64,000 nucleotides of DNA from Streptococcus ictaluri 707-05 (lineage in GTDB: Bacteria > Bacillota > Bacilli > Lactobacillales > Streptococcaceae), in assembly GCF_000188015.2 (NCBI RefSeq), contig NZ_AEUX02000001.1:186001-250000 (forward strand). Reading direction: 5' to 3'. This document shows positions 38,992 through 48,788 of the stretch, one piece after another. The notes beneath the pieces were generated by a model. That model saw only the letters and a list, made by a program, of their open reading frames with translations, was not told the origin of the DNA and did not search any database. Position 1 is the stretch's first letter. Every line of letters begins with the position of its first letter. A program made the translations under genes and the position numbers.

Positions 38992-41334
38992 ATGAAAAGT
39001 ATCAACAAATATGCCTTGCTGACCCTATCGGTTTTAGCACTTGCGCAATCGGCTCATTCTGTAAGCTCAGAAGGTAATCTTGTGGTTTCGGATTTGGTTA
39101 GTTCTGTTAAGGCGGAGGATGATATTCTAATCCTTGAAGATATTGGTCCTTACGCCAACAAACAAGCTGGCAAAGACTATTATAAAAATATCGACAAGCT
39201 GTTGGTTGATGATAAAGAATACAAAAAAGATTTGGACGGCCCTTGTACCTTTGATATCAATTATAAGGGTGTCAAAATTAAGTCTAAAGCTATTCAAGAT
39301 GGGGAGCATAAACTGACTATTTTGAATGCTAAGGATGGTGACATCTTAGTGACCTTCAAAAAAGAAGGTAAAAAAGTGACCTTTTTAAACGCTCAAGAAG
39401 TAAAATCTAAGGTCATTTCATCATCTCAAGCACTTAAGTCCTACAAGGCTCCTCAGAGCTCAGAAAAAAAGCAAGAAGCAGCTACTGAAAGCGCAGAAGA
39501 AGGCTTCTCACTCACGGTAACTAAGCTTGAAAATGAAGATGGAGCCCTTTTATTTCCTGAGTTTGAACGCTACTCCAGCAATAAGATGCTTGAAAAGTTA
39601 GTTCATGATATTACGACAATTACTGTTAACGATGTCTCTTATGAGGACAAGACATCAGGTTCCTTAAAAGACAAACAAGGGTGGGTATCAGATCTTAAAG
39701 GACTTCATATTGCGAGCAAAGACTTGAAGGAAGGGAAAAATACCATTACCATCTCTTCCAAAGATTTTGAAGCGATTAGCATAGTCATTGAAAAATCAGG
39801 CAATCAGTATAGTATACTCTCTTCTAAGCAAGCTCCTTCACAGGTCGCTAAAGGATCAGATAAAGAAGCGCTAGACTTCACTTCTCTAGAAGGTCTGATG
39901 GCTAAAGCGCAAGCACTAATTGATCAAACAGAGAAGAAAGAAGCTGTTAAAGGATTAGCTGAAAAGTTACAGGTCATTAAAGATTCTTACAAAGACATTG
40001 ATAGTCTGTCCTTATTGAAAGATACCGAAGCTTTACTTAAAGATTTGTTAGCAAGTCAGCAATCAGAAAAAGTGGCGATTTCAAAATTAACAGAAGGGAC
40101 TTATACGCTAAGCTTTACAGCTAATAAGGAGCATACAGAAGAGTCATCAATGCTACAAGGTACTTTTGATAAAAAAGCCAAATTGGTTGTAAAAAAAGAT
40201 GGTAGCAAAGAACTGACCATGTTAAATACAGCATTAGGGGCATTTTTGATTGATTTTTCAGTTGAAACAGATGGAAAATTCCCAACGGCTATTCGTAAGC
40301 AAGTAGGCGATCGTGACATTAATAATGCCTATGTGAGAAGTGAGTTTACCTTACCTATTGATCATCTTGAAACATTACATAAAGGTGCTGTCTTGGTTTC
40401 TGCCATGGGTGGTCAAGAAAGTGACAAGCATCATTATGACAAATACACCAAACTGGATATGACCTTTGATCAAATGGCTACTAAAGGTTGGACAGGTTAT
40501 CAAGCTGAAATTGATGATAAGGAAAAAGGGGTGGGCTCAGAGCGCCTTGAAAAGGCCTTGGTAAGTTTAGGCAAAGACTTAAATGGTGATGGAAAAATGT
40601 CACCAGAAGAATTAGCTAAAATCACAGGTGAATTACGCTTGGATCACTATGATTTAACGGATATCTCTCTTCTTAAGGATGCTACCAATATTAGCGAACT
40701 TTATCTGGTAGGAAATCAGATTAGCCAAATTCCAAAAGATACTTTTAGTCAAATGAAAGGACTGAAAGTTCTTGAGTTACAAAGTAATCTTTTGACGAAC
40801 TTAGACAGAGACTTATTTGCTCATAATAGCCAGTTGACAAAACTTCAATTAGCAAGTAATTATTTGGCAAGTATAGAGCCAGAAGCCTTTAGTGCTCTCA
40901 ATCACTTGGATGAGCTGGATTTATCCAAAAACCGTCTGAGTCGACTTGAGGCCAGTAGCTTCTCTGGTTTGTCACAATTAAAAACCTTAGCTTTATCTGA
41001 AAACCAATTGGAAGCTATTGATGAGCAAGCTTTGGCACCGCTTAAGCAATTGACTTTTATTGATTTATCAGAAAACAAACTAACTAAGCTTCCAAAATCA
41101 CTAAATGAGCTTGGGCATTTAGGGCATATCGCGGCGGATTACAATCGCTTGATGACTTTAGATAACCTTGATTTTAAACAGTTTCCACAGTTGACAACTC
41201 TCAATTTATCATCAAATGAATTGACAACATTGCCTAAATCAGCATTCAAAGCTAACAAAGCGCTGACTTCTTTAAATTTATTTAATAACCTTATTTCAAA
41301 ATTAAAAGAAGAGAAACCAAAATGGCACGACTAA
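38992..41334 (+). CDS. shr: Shr heme receptor, C-terminally truncated
   Basis: Surface hemoprotein receptor that takes heme from hemoglobin. A signal peptide (about 1-26) is followed by two Shr-type N-terminal hemoglobin-interacting domains (about 45-135 and 175-275), one NEAT domain (about 367-490, [12 protein letters not shown] to YTKLDMTF), an EF-hand-like [12 protein letters not shown] (529-540) and leucine-rich repeats (about 550-770). It stops at 780 residues. S. pyogenes Shr is about 1275 aa and goes on to a second NEAT domain, a spacer and a C-terminal membrane anchor, all absent here. The last codons overlap the siaA start. The product would be secreted, not anchored. The ribosome site is weak. 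Confidence 0.88.
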   Translation: MKSINKYALLTLSVLALAQSAHSVSSEGNLVVSDLVSSVKAEDDILILEDIGPYANKQAGKDYYKNIDKLLVDDKEYKKDLDGPCTFDINYKGVKIKSKAIQDGEHKLTILNAKDGDILVTFKKEGKKVTFLNAQEVKSKVISSSQALKSYKAPQSSEKKQEAATESAEEGFSLTVTKLENEDGALLFPEFERYSSNKMLEKLVHDITTITVNDVSYEDKTSGSLKDKQGWVSDLKGLHIASKDLKEGKNTITISSKDFEAISIVIEKSGNQYSILSSKQAPSQVAKGSDKEALDFTSLEGLMAKAQALIDQTEKKEAVKGLAEKLQVIKDSYKDIDSLSLLKDTEALLKDLLASQQSEKVAISKLTEGTYTLSFTANKEHTEESSMLQGTFDKKAKLVVKKDGSKELTMLNTALGAFLIDFSVETDGKFPTAIRKQVGDRDINNAYVRSEFTLPIDHLETLHKGAVLVSAMGGQESDKHHYDKYTKLDMTFDQMATKGWTGYQAEIDDKEKGVGSERLEKALVSLGKDLNGDGKMSPEELAKITGELRLDHYDLTDISLLKDATNISELYLVGNQISQIPKDTFSQMKGLKVLELQSNLLTNLDRDLFAHNSQLTKLQLASNYLASIEPEAFSALNHLDELDLSKNRLSRLEASSFSGLSQLKTLALSENQLEAIDEQALAPLKQLTFIDLSENKLTKLPKSLNELGHLGHIAADYNRLMTLDNLDFKQFPQLTTLNLSSNELTTLPKSAFKANKALTSLNLFNNLISKLKEEKPKWHD

Positions 41335-42206
41335 GTAAAATCTTACTCTGCTCGATGGCTGTTTTGACTTTGGTAGCCTGTGTCAATCAGCACCCAGATA
41401 CAAAAGAAAGCCAAAAAGAGGAGCGCATTGTGGCCACATCTGTGGCTGTCACAGAGATATGTGATCGTTTGAAGTTAGATTTGATAGGGGTTTGTGATAG
41501 TAAACTCTATCAACTGCCTAAACGCTATGATAAGGTGAAGCGTGTTGGGCTTCCTATGAATCCTGATATTGAAGTCATTGCTTCTTTAAAACCGAGTTGG
41601 ATTTTGAGTCCGAATTCCTTACAAAATGATTTAGAACCCAAGTACCAAAAACTTAAGACCGAGTATGGTTTCTTAGATTTAAGAAGTGTGGACGGCATGT
41701 ACCAATCTATTGATGATTTGGGGAGATTGTTTCATCGTGAAAAAGAAGCCATGGCTTTACGAGATGATTACAAGCGTTTTTATAAGGATTTTAAAGCCAA
41801 ACACAAGCCTCAAAAGAAACCAAAAGTTCTTATTTTGATGGGACTTCCAGGTAGCTATTTGGTGGCTACAGACCAATCTTATGTTGGGAACTTGCTAACT
41901 TTAGCGGGAGGTGACAACTGTTACAATTCTAAGGATAAGGAATTTTTAACTCTTAATCCTGAGGATATGCTTAGCCAAAAGCCTGATATAATCTTAAGAA
42001 CATCTCATGCTTTACCTGATCAAGTCAAAGCCATGTTTGCCAAGGAGTTTGAAGAAAATGATATTTGGAAACATTTTGAAGCGGTTGAAAAAGGTAAGAT
42101 TTATGATTTAGATAATCAGTTGTTTGGCATGAGTGCGAAGTTTAATTACAAGCAGGCCTTAGAAGAGCTTTCAGGAATTCTTTATGACCATGAGAAGGGA
42201 GACTAG
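41322..42206 (+). CDS. siaA: Heme-binding lipoprotein of the Sia/Hts ABC importer
   Basis: Substrate-binding lipoprotein, 294 aa, called SiaA or HtsA. The lipobox TLVAC places the lipid-modified Cys at residue 20. The axial heme ligands known from S. pyogenes HtsA, Met79 and His229, are both present at exactly those positions (LPMNPD and RTSHALP). This supports the start codon and intact function. The start overlaps the end of the truncated shr by 13 bases. In S. pyogenes it receives heme from Shp, whose gene is missing here. Confidence 0.93.
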   Translation: MARLSKILLCSMAVLTLVACVNQHPDTKESQKEERIVATSVAVTEICDRLKLDLIGVCDSKLYQLPKRYDKVKRVGLPMNPDIEVIASLKPSWILSPNSLQNDLEPKYQKLKTEYGFLDLRSVDGMYQSIDDLGRLFHREKEAMALRDDYKRFYKDFKAKHKPQKKPKVLILMGLPGSYLVATDQSYVGNLLTLAGGDNCYNSKDKEFLTLNPEDMLSQKPDIILRTSHALPDQVKAMFAKEFEENDIWKHFEAVEKGKIYDLDNQLFGMSAKFNYKQALEELSGILYDHEKGD

Positions 42207-43229
42207 ATGACAGCTTTAGAAGAGAATCTTGACTATCAGAAGTTAAGCCATAAGAAGCAAAGAAGTTACTTGGCATTCATTGTTCTAGGGTTGGGTCTTC
42301 TTGCATTAGGGTTACATGCTATCTCAGTTTGGGGTCTGTCTCTGTCTTACCAGACACTTTTTAAGGGGCTTTTTGTTTCTTATCATCCAGACGTAGCTTT
42401 GGTTTATGACTTGAGGTTTCCTAGGATTTTGATTGCTCTTTTGGCAGGGGAAGCTATTTCTGTTTCAGGTCTCTTGTTTCAATCGGTTTTAAAGAACCCT
42501 ATTTCAGATCCAGCAATTATTGGAGTTTGTAGCGGTGCTAGCTTTATGGTGCTCTTATCAGGTACCCTTTTGCCACAGCTTCTCTTACATGGGCCAATCC
42601 TTTCTTTTTTAGGAGGAGGATTGTCTTTTCTCTTAATTTATGGTTTGTCATGGCGAGAAGGGCTTCATCCTGTTCGCGTCATACTCACAGGAATTGCCAT
42701 TAATGCCCTTTTTACAGGGTTATCTAATGCTTTATCGGGCTTATCAGGGTCTAATAATCCCTATATTAATGCTTTGATTTCGGGAAATATTAGTCAAAAG
42801 ACCTGGTCAGATGTCAGCTTGCTCTTACCATATACTCTTATTGGCATTTCTTTAGCTTTGATCTTATCAAAAAGCTGTGACTTGCTCTTATTAGATGATA
42901 AGGTGATTAGGAGTTTAGGAGTTGATGCTAATCTCTTACGACTCCTAGTTTCTGTGGTAGCTGTCTTATTAGCTTCGGTGGCGACATCCATAGTGGGTTT
43001 AGTAGCTTTTTTAGGCTTAATTGCCCCTCATATTGGTCGTCTCTTAGTTGGCAATAAGCATAGCTGTTTGATACCTTTTTCTGCTATGTTAGGCGCCTTT
43101 TTGTTCTTATTGGCAGATACCTTGGGCAGAAGTCTTTTTTACCCATTAGAAATCAACCCTTCCATTCTTATGAGTATTGTGGGTGGCCCTTATTTTATTT
43201 ACCTACTCAGAAAGGCTAGATTAATATGA
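42207..43229 (+). CDS. siaB: Heme ABC importer permease
   Basis: FecCD-type permease, 340 aa, with about nine to ten hydrophobic segments. The family sequence FPRILIALLAGEAISVSGLLFQSVLKNP-like opening and GLVAFLGLIAPHIGRLLVG near residue 265 are evident. The gene follows siaA directly and overlaps siaC by 4 bases. Confidence 0.92.
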   Translation: MTALEENLDYQKLSHKKQRSYLAFIVLGLGLLALGLHAISVWGLSLSYQTLFKGLFVSYHPDVALVYDLRFPRILIALLAGEAISVSGLLFQSVLKNPISDPAIIGVCSGASFMVLLSGTLLPQLLLHGPILSFLGGGLSFLLIYGLSWREGLHPVRVILTGIAINALFTGLSNALSGLSGSNNPYINALISGNISQKTWSDVSLLLPYTLIGISLALILSKSCDLLLLDDKVIRSLGVDANLLRLLVSVVAVLLASVATSIVGLVAFLGLIAPHIGRLLVGNKHSCLIPFSAMLGAFLFLLADTLGRSLFYPLEINPSILMSIVGGPYFIYLLRKARLI

Positions 43230-44020
43230 CCGCTAAAACCATTTCCTTATCCCTTGATAAAGTTAGCTTTTCATATGGTGGCATTAAGGTCATCGATCAG
43301 CTAACGCTTGATATTATCGAAGGGCAGATTACAACGATTTTAGGAGCCAATGGTTGTGGCAAGTCAACTTTACTTGGACTTTTAAGTAAAGGGTTAATGC
43401 CTCAAGAGGGAGACATTTTTCTGAAAGGAAAAACGATTTCTCATATGGGATTAAAAGTGTTTGCCAAGCAAGTGGCCATGGTTCATCAAAATCAGCAACC
43501 TATAGCGGATATGACCGTTTACGATATGGTAGCTATGGGGCGGTTCCCTTATCAGCGTTTCTTTCAAAGAGATAAGGGAAAGGATGACGATGCTATTAAC
43601 TGGGCTTTGGAGGTGACCGGCTTAGCCAATCTGGCTTATCGTTGTCTACAAGACTTATCTGGGGGAGAAAGGCAAAGAGTTTGGATAGCTCGAGCCTTAG
43701 CTCAAAAAGCTCCAATTTTAATACTAGATGAACCAACCACTTATCTGGATGTGAAGTACCAACTGGAGATTTTGACCTTGATTAAAAAGATTAATCAAGA
43801 TTGTGGAATGACTATTATCATGGTATTGCACGATATTAACCATGCCCTGGCGGTTTCAGATACCATTGTTGGTTTAAAAGAAGGAAAAGTTTACGGACAA
43901 GGTTCTGTTGAAACTGTTATTGATGAGGCCTTTATTGAAACTATCTTTGGGGTATACTTACCTCTTGTTACTATTGATGGTAAGCCTTATTTAATGCATA
44001 CCTTAGGGCAGACATCATAG
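43226..44020 (+). CDS. siaC: Heme ABC importer ATPase
   Basis: This 264 aa ATPase has Walker A GANGCGKSTL near residue 40, signature LSGGERQRVW near 142 and Walker B ILILDEPTTYLD near 160. It overlaps siaB by 4 bases and powers siaAB. Confidence 0.94.
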   Translation: MTAKTISLSLDKVSFSYGGIKVIDQLTLDIIEGQITTILGANGCGKSTLLGLLSKGLMPQEGDIFLKGKTISHMGLKVFAKQVAMVHQNQQPIADMTVYDMVAMGRFPYQRFFQRDKGKDDDAINWALEVTGLANLAYRCLQDLSGGERQRVWIARALAQKAPILILDEPTTYLDVKYQLEILTLIKKINQDCGMTIIMVLHDINHALAVSDTIVGLKEGKVYGQGSVETVIDEAFIETIFGVYLPLVTIDGKPYLMHTLGQTS

Positions 44021-44095
44021 TCATATGCTACAATAGAAGAATTGATTTATTGATGATAGAAAACACATAGAAAGAAGGGATAAAACGATTTCGTT

Positions 44096-45859
44096 ATGAT
44101 AGAAGAAAAGGAAAAAATATCTCGACAAAAGAAAAAGCTACTTTTGAAGCGCTTAAAAGAAAGGATTGCTCCAAAGAAACACCTGCTTTATTTAGGGGCC
44201 TTTTTATCTTGGTTGCAATTTGTGATGCGTTTGCTGAGTTTTTATGTCATTTCAGAGCAGTTTGCTAGCTTTTTGATGACAGGAGAGCTAAAACTTTTGA
44301 CTAGCTTTCTTAAGTTGTTAACGCTAAGTCTTTTAGGTTATGGCTTTGCTTTCTTAGCCAAAAATTTACAAGGGATTGCCTCACAGTATGCGCGTGATTC
44401 CTTAAAAGCTTCTTTTTTTGATGCTTTTATTGCTTTAGATGGGCAGGTGGATCAAGAAGCTACAGAAGCAGACGTGCTTACCTTGGCTTCTCAAGGGATT
44501 GATAGCTTGGATACTTATTATTCCTACTATTTATCTTTGGCATTGAGGACCTTGTTTAATTGCAGTACCGTCCTTTTCTTGGCACTCATTATCCATCCGA
44601 TGGGGGCTTTGGTCTTTTTACTGGCCTTACCGATGATTCCCTTATCTATTGTGGCTATGCAAAAACACTCAAAACGCATTATGACTCAGTATTGGTCTAC
44701 TTACATGGATGTTGGCAATCTATTTATGGATGATTTGAAAGGGCTCAATACTCTCTACGCTCACCAGGTAGATGAGAAGTATGAAAAGGCTTTTGTGGCT
44801 AAAGCAGAGTCTTTTAGGAAAGCGACCATGAATTTGCTGGGCTTTCAATTACAGGCTGTGGGCTATATGGATGCAGTCATGTATTTAGGAATAGGGGTAT
44901 CAGGCTTCTTGGCAGTAAAGGCCTTGGCAAGTGGCCACTTATCCTATGCCAATCTGCTCTTTTTCATCCTTATTGCCACTGAGTTTTTCACTCCGATTCG
45001 TGAACAGGGTTATGGTATGCATTTGGTTATGATGAATACTAAAATGGCAGATCGTATTTTTGGCTTTCTAGATCGTGTTGAAGCTAGAAAGGACTCTAAG
45101 CAGAGCACTTTACCTGCTTTTGATCAGGTCAATATTCAAGAAGTTAGTTATTCTCATCAGGATAAGGGACTGTTAGAAGATATTTCTTTGACTTTGACAA
45201 AAGGTCAAATGACAGCTTTTGCAGGGATTTCCGGTCAAGGAAAAACAAGTTTAGCGCATTTATTACTGAAGACTTATAAGGCTCAAAAAGGGAGTATCCA
45301 TTTGGGAGAGATGGCTATTGAGGACCTATCAAAGGAAGCCATTAGAGAACAAGTGCTTTATCTGTCTGACCAATCTAGTCTTTTAAATCGCTCTATATAT
45401 GATAATTTACGCATGGCTAAAGACCTTTCTAAAAAAGACCTTTTAGCCTGGCTTGACAAGCATCAGCTCTTAACCTTTATTCATGATTTTGAAGAAGGAA
45501 TTGACACCCTAGTCGGTGAAAATGGTAGTCGCTTATCACCGGGACAAAGACAACAAGTAATCTGTGCTAGAGCATTACTTAGTCAGCGCTCCCTTTACAT
45601 TTTTGATGAAGTCACCTCAAGCTTAGACGCTGATAATGAGACCTTGATTTATGACATGATAAGATTATTAGCAGAACGTGCCATTGTTTTGGTGATTACC
45701 CATAAATTAAGACGATTAACAGACATGGACCAGATTCTCTTTTTAAGTTCTAAGCAAGTGGCTCAGGTTGGAACCTTTGAGGACTTATATCAAAGCCAGG
45801 AAGATTTTAAAGACTTGGTTGACACGCAAGACAGATTGGAGGCTAGTTTAAATGCTTGA
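44096..45859 (+). CDS. siaD: ABC exporter subunit, heme operon (first of pair)
   Basis: This 587 aa half-transporter has six membrane segments (about residues 30-320) and an ATPase domain. Walker A is GISGQGKTSLA, the signature is the variant LSPGQRQQV and Walker B is LYIFDEVTSSLD. It overlaps the next exporter gene by 8 bases, so they likely form a heterodimer. The same pair sits in the S. pyogenes sia operon; substrate unknown. The ribosome site is far from the ATG (AAGAAGGGA at about 16 bases). Confidence 0.88.
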   Translation: MIEEKEKISRQKKKLLLKRLKERIAPKKHLLYLGAFLSWLQFVMRLLSFYVISEQFASFLMTGELKLLTSFLKLLTLSLLGYGFAFLAKNLQGIASQYARDSLKASFFDAFIALDGQVDQEATEADVLTLASQGIDSLDTYYSYYLSLALRTLFNCSTVLFLALIIHPMGALVFLLALPMIPLSIVAMQKHSKRIMTQYWSTYMDVGNLFMDDLKGLNTLYAHQVDEKYEKAFVAKAESFRKATMNLLGFQLQAVGYMDAVMYLGIGVSGFLAVKALASGHLSYANLLFFILIATEFFTPIREQGYGMHLVMMNTKMADRIFGFLDRVEARKDSKQSTLPAFDQVNIQEVSYSHQDKGLLEDISLTLTKGQMTAFAGISGQGKTSLAHLLLKTYKAQKGSIHLGEMAIEDLSKEAIREQVLYLSDQSSLLNRSIYDNLRMAKDLSKKDLLAWLDKHQLLTFIHDFEEGIDTLVGENGSRLSPGQRQQVICARALLSQRSLYIFDEVTSSLDADNETLIYDMIRLLAERAIVLVITHKLRRLTDMDQILFLSSKQVAQVGTFEDLYQSQEDFKDLVDTQDRLEASLNA

Positions 45860-47537
45860 AAAGACATACCAAACTCATGAGCTAGTTTGGCGATTGCTTG
45901 TGATGATGAAGAAACTCTTGCCTTGGATCAGCTTAGCGATCAGCTGTGCTGTATTAGGATTTTTGGTAACAATCACTATCCCAACAACCCTATCCGCTCT
46001 GGCCTTACAGGCTTTTGCTGGTAAACCCATTACGCTGACCTATTTATATGCCTTAATCGCATTGGCTTTTTTAAGAGGTATTTTTCGATATGGGGAACAT
46101 TATTTTGGGCATTTTGTGGCTTTTCATAGTTTAGCCGTCTTTCGTCAATTGATTTTTAGCAAGTTACGTGCCTTGTCACCGGCACGATTAGATAGCCAAG
46201 ATAGTGGTCACTTACTAAAAATGATTGGTGAGGACATCGAAGCCTTGGAAATCTTTTTTGCTCATACCATTGCCCCAGTTGGGACTGCTCTTTTCTCAGC
46301 CTCCTTGATTTTGACTTATTTTGGAAGCAGTAGTTGGCCCTTGGCGGCCCTAGCGGCCCTTACCTATGTTTTATTGGCAGTGATTATTCCAATAGCTTTT
46401 GCCAAAAAGCTAGAACCACTATTGAAAGAGCAAAATCACACGCGCCAAAGCTATGTGTCTCACTTTTTAGAAACGCTTAGAGCTGTCAGAGACTTATTGC
46501 AATTTCAGCAGATGGATCAAGAGCTTCAGTTCTTATCAAGTAAGAGTAAGGCAGTTAATGCCCTGGATCGCCAAGTCGCCAAGGCTCAGTGGTTACAAAT
46601 GACGACCACCTTTTTAATCCTGGCTTTGTCTATTTTATCTTTTGCTCTCTTAGCCTTAGCTCAAATCAAAGAAGGACGGCTGGATTATGACAAAGGTCTC
46701 CTAGCTTTTGTGGCCTTTACGGCATCTTTTTCACCCTTTTTAGAATTAGGGCGCTTACCTTTAGGCTTCAAACGCGCGATGAATGCGGCTGCCAATATCT
46801 TTGCCTTATTAGATGAGGTAGTAGTTGAAGACCAGGGAGAAGCTGACTTAAGCTCTGTTGAAACGATTGCACTTGAAGCTGTGAGTTTTTCTTATCCAAA
46901 GAGCCATCAAGAGGTTTATCAGAACCTATCTATTGCTTTTAAAAACAAAGGGATTATTGGCATCAAAGGCCCATCGGGCTCAGGTAAATCCACCTTGGTG
47001 AAATTGCTGATGAAATGGTATAATTGGAGTTCAGGGGACATTTTTTTAAGTGGTCAAAATAGTAGAGAACTAAAGGCTACAAAATTGCAATCTCGCTTTG
47101 CTTACCTGCCACAAACACCCCAAATTTTCCAACAGACTTTGCGTGACAACTTGACCTTTGGACGAACAGATATCTCAGACCAAAAACTGCTAGATTTGGC
47201 AGATTCATGTGGTATGAAAGAGCGCTTGCTAGCTTGTGAAAAGGGTCTAGATACGCTGATTAGTCAGGTGGATATTTTTTCAGCCGGTGAAAAGCAGCGT
47301 TTAGAATTAATGCGCGCTTTATTGAAAGAGGCTGATGTTTATATCTTGGATGAGCCCACTTCTAATTTGGATTCTTTAAATGAGGCCTTGCTTATTAATC
47401 TCATCAAGGAGCACTGCAAAGGATTTGTTTTTCTGATTTCACACCGAACATCAACTCTAGCCTGCGCTGATCAGGTATTTGAGTTAGAAAATGGCATATT
47501 AAAAGAGGTAACCCCATATGAAACACTTAACAATTAA
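45852..47537 (+). CDS. siaE: ABC exporter subunit, heme operon (second of pair)
   Basis: This 561 aa CydC-like half-transporter has six membrane segments to about residue 310. The ATPase has Walker [12 protein letters not shown], signature FSAGEKQRLEL and Walker B VYILDEPTSNLD. It overlaps the upstream partner and the downstream ECF gene, so it is translationally coupled on both sides. Confidence 0.88.
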   Translation: MLEKTYQTHELVWRLLVMMKKLLPWISLAISCAVLGFLVTITIPTTLSALALQAFAGKPITLTYLYALIALAFLRGIFRYGEHYFGHFVAFHSLAVFRQLIFSKLRALSPARLDSQDSGHLLKMIGEDIEALEIFFAHTIAPVGTALFSASLILTYFGSSSWPLAALAALTYVLLAVIIPIAFAKKLEPLLKEQNHTRQSYVSHFLETLRAVRDLLQFQQMDQELQFLSSKSKAVNALDRQVAKAQWLQMTTTFLILALSILSFALLALAQIKEGRLDYDKGLLAFVAFTASFSPFLELGRLPLGFKRAMNAAANIFALLDEVVVEDQGEADLSSVETIALEAVSFSYPKSHQEVYQNLSIAFKNKGIIGIKGPSGSGKSTLVKLLMKWYNWSSGDIFLSGQNSRELKATKLQSRFAYLPQTPQIFQQTLRDNLTFGRTDISDQKLLDLADSCGMKERLLACEKGLDTLISQVDIFSAGEKQRLELMRALLKEADVYILDEPTSNLDSLNEALLINLIKEHCKGFVFLISHRTSTLACADQVFELENGILKEVTPYETLNN

Positions 47538-48111
47538 AGATTTGATGACAACTGGCGCATTTGCTGCTTTGTATTTTACCTGTGTTGGTTTAGGAACACT
47601 AATTGGTATTTTCTTTGATAAGTCTGGGAATATGCTTTATGCACCAGCCTTTGCCGCCCTATTAGCTGGAACAGTTTATTTTCTCTTAATGGCTAAATTA
47701 CAAACTTTTGGTCCTATTACCTTACTAGGTTTGATGATGGGGATTTTCTTCTTTTTGACGGGACATTTTTTTGCAGCCTTACTTCCTGCAATTGTCTTTG
47801 GTCTTTTAGCTGATCTTGTAGCTGGGATTGGAAAATACAAATCAACCTTCGGGAACATGCTATCTTATCTGATTTTTGCTTTTGTGAATAGTGGTCCGAT
47901 TCTGATGATGTGGTTTTTAAAGGACGCTTATATCAAGAGTCTTTTAGCGCGCGGTAAGGATATGGTGTATGTGAACCGTGTTATGTATGAGTTCACTTTT
48001 GGCCATGCCACATGGTTCATTGCAACTGTTCTTTTAGGAGCATTAGTTGGTGGTTTATTTGGTCAATATCTTTTGAAAAAACACTTTACTAAGACAGGAA
48101 TCTTGTCATGA
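47518..48111 (+). CDS. siaF: ECF transporter S component, MptD-like
   Basis: This 197 aa membrane protein has about six hydrophobic segments and an N-terminal LTIKDLMTTGAFAALYF motif typical of the MptD-type S components. With the next two genes it forms an ECF importer. In S. pyogenes this siaFGH module has been described as a heme importer. It overlaps siaE by 20 bases and siaG by 4. Confidence 0.85.
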   Translation: MKHLTIKDLMTTGAFAALYFTCVGLGTLIGIFFDKSGNMLYAPAFAALLAGTVYFLLMAKLQTFGPITLLGLMMGIFFFLTGHFFAALLPAIVFGLLADLVAGIGKYKSTFGNMLSYLIFAFVNSGPILMMWFLKDAYIKSLLARGKDMVYVNRVMYEFTFGHATWFIATVLLGALVGGLFGQYLLKKHFTKTGILS

Positions 48112-48788
48112 CGCTTGATGTCCGTACCAAATTATGTCTGTTAATATTAGCCAATGCCTGCTTTTTCTTTCGTATTGAAGGCGGTTTATCTTATCTGGTT
48201 GTGGCTGTCTTTTTAGGTATTTTAGCGGCCTTAAGAAAGTACCAGTTAGCCCTTATTTTAGCGGCTAGTTACCTGGCCTTAGTTCTCTTAAGCTTATTAG
48301 GGCTTGATAGGATGCCTTATCATGCTTTTCGCTTAGTAGCTTTCGCAGCCTTAGCCGGTCAACTCATCTTCCCTTCTTTAGTGGCAGCCCTAATCTTAAT
48401 TAAAACCACTACCGTTTATGAATTAGTACATGGTTTGCGAAAATGGCGGCTACCAGAAGTTATTTTATTAACCTTTGCGGTTATGATACGCTTTTTGCCT
48501 AGTATTAAAGAAGAAAGTCGTATTATTCAGCGTTCTTTAAAAGTCAGAGGCATTTTCATATCCAAGTGGCAAATACTGTCTCATCCGAGTCGTTATCTGG
48601 AATACCTATTGGTACCCTTGTTATTATCGTTGTTGAGAAACAGTCAGCAATTAACCATTGCCAGTTTGACTAAGGGACTAGCTATCCAAAAAGAGGCCAG
48701 TGAATGCTTCGTCTCAAACCTAACATGGAAAGATTGGGGGATACAGTTATGGGCTTTAATGACCATTCTTTACATGATGCTAGCCTAA
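48108..48788 (+). CDS. siaG: ECF transporter transmembrane T component
   Basis: This 226 aa membrane protein has four to five hydrophobic segments. The coupling motif near residues 138-145 (SRIIQRSLKVRGI, A-R-G-like) contacts the ATPase. Its end overlaps the next gene by 40 bases. Confidence 0.85.
   Translation: MTLDVRTKLCLLILANACFFFRIEGGLSYLVVAVFLGILAALRKYQLALILAASYLALVLLSLLGLDRMPYHAFRLVAFAALAGQLIFPSLVAALILIKTTTVYELVHGLRKWRLPEVILLTFAVMIRFLPSIKEESRIIQRSLKVRGIFISKWQILSHPSRYLEYLLVPLLLSLLRNSQQLTIASLTKGLAIQKEASECFVSNLTWKDWGIQLWALMTILYMMLA

Noticed and set aside
42794..42991. Minus-strand frame inside siaB
   Set aside because: Antisense shadow of a membrane-protein gene; no start signals.
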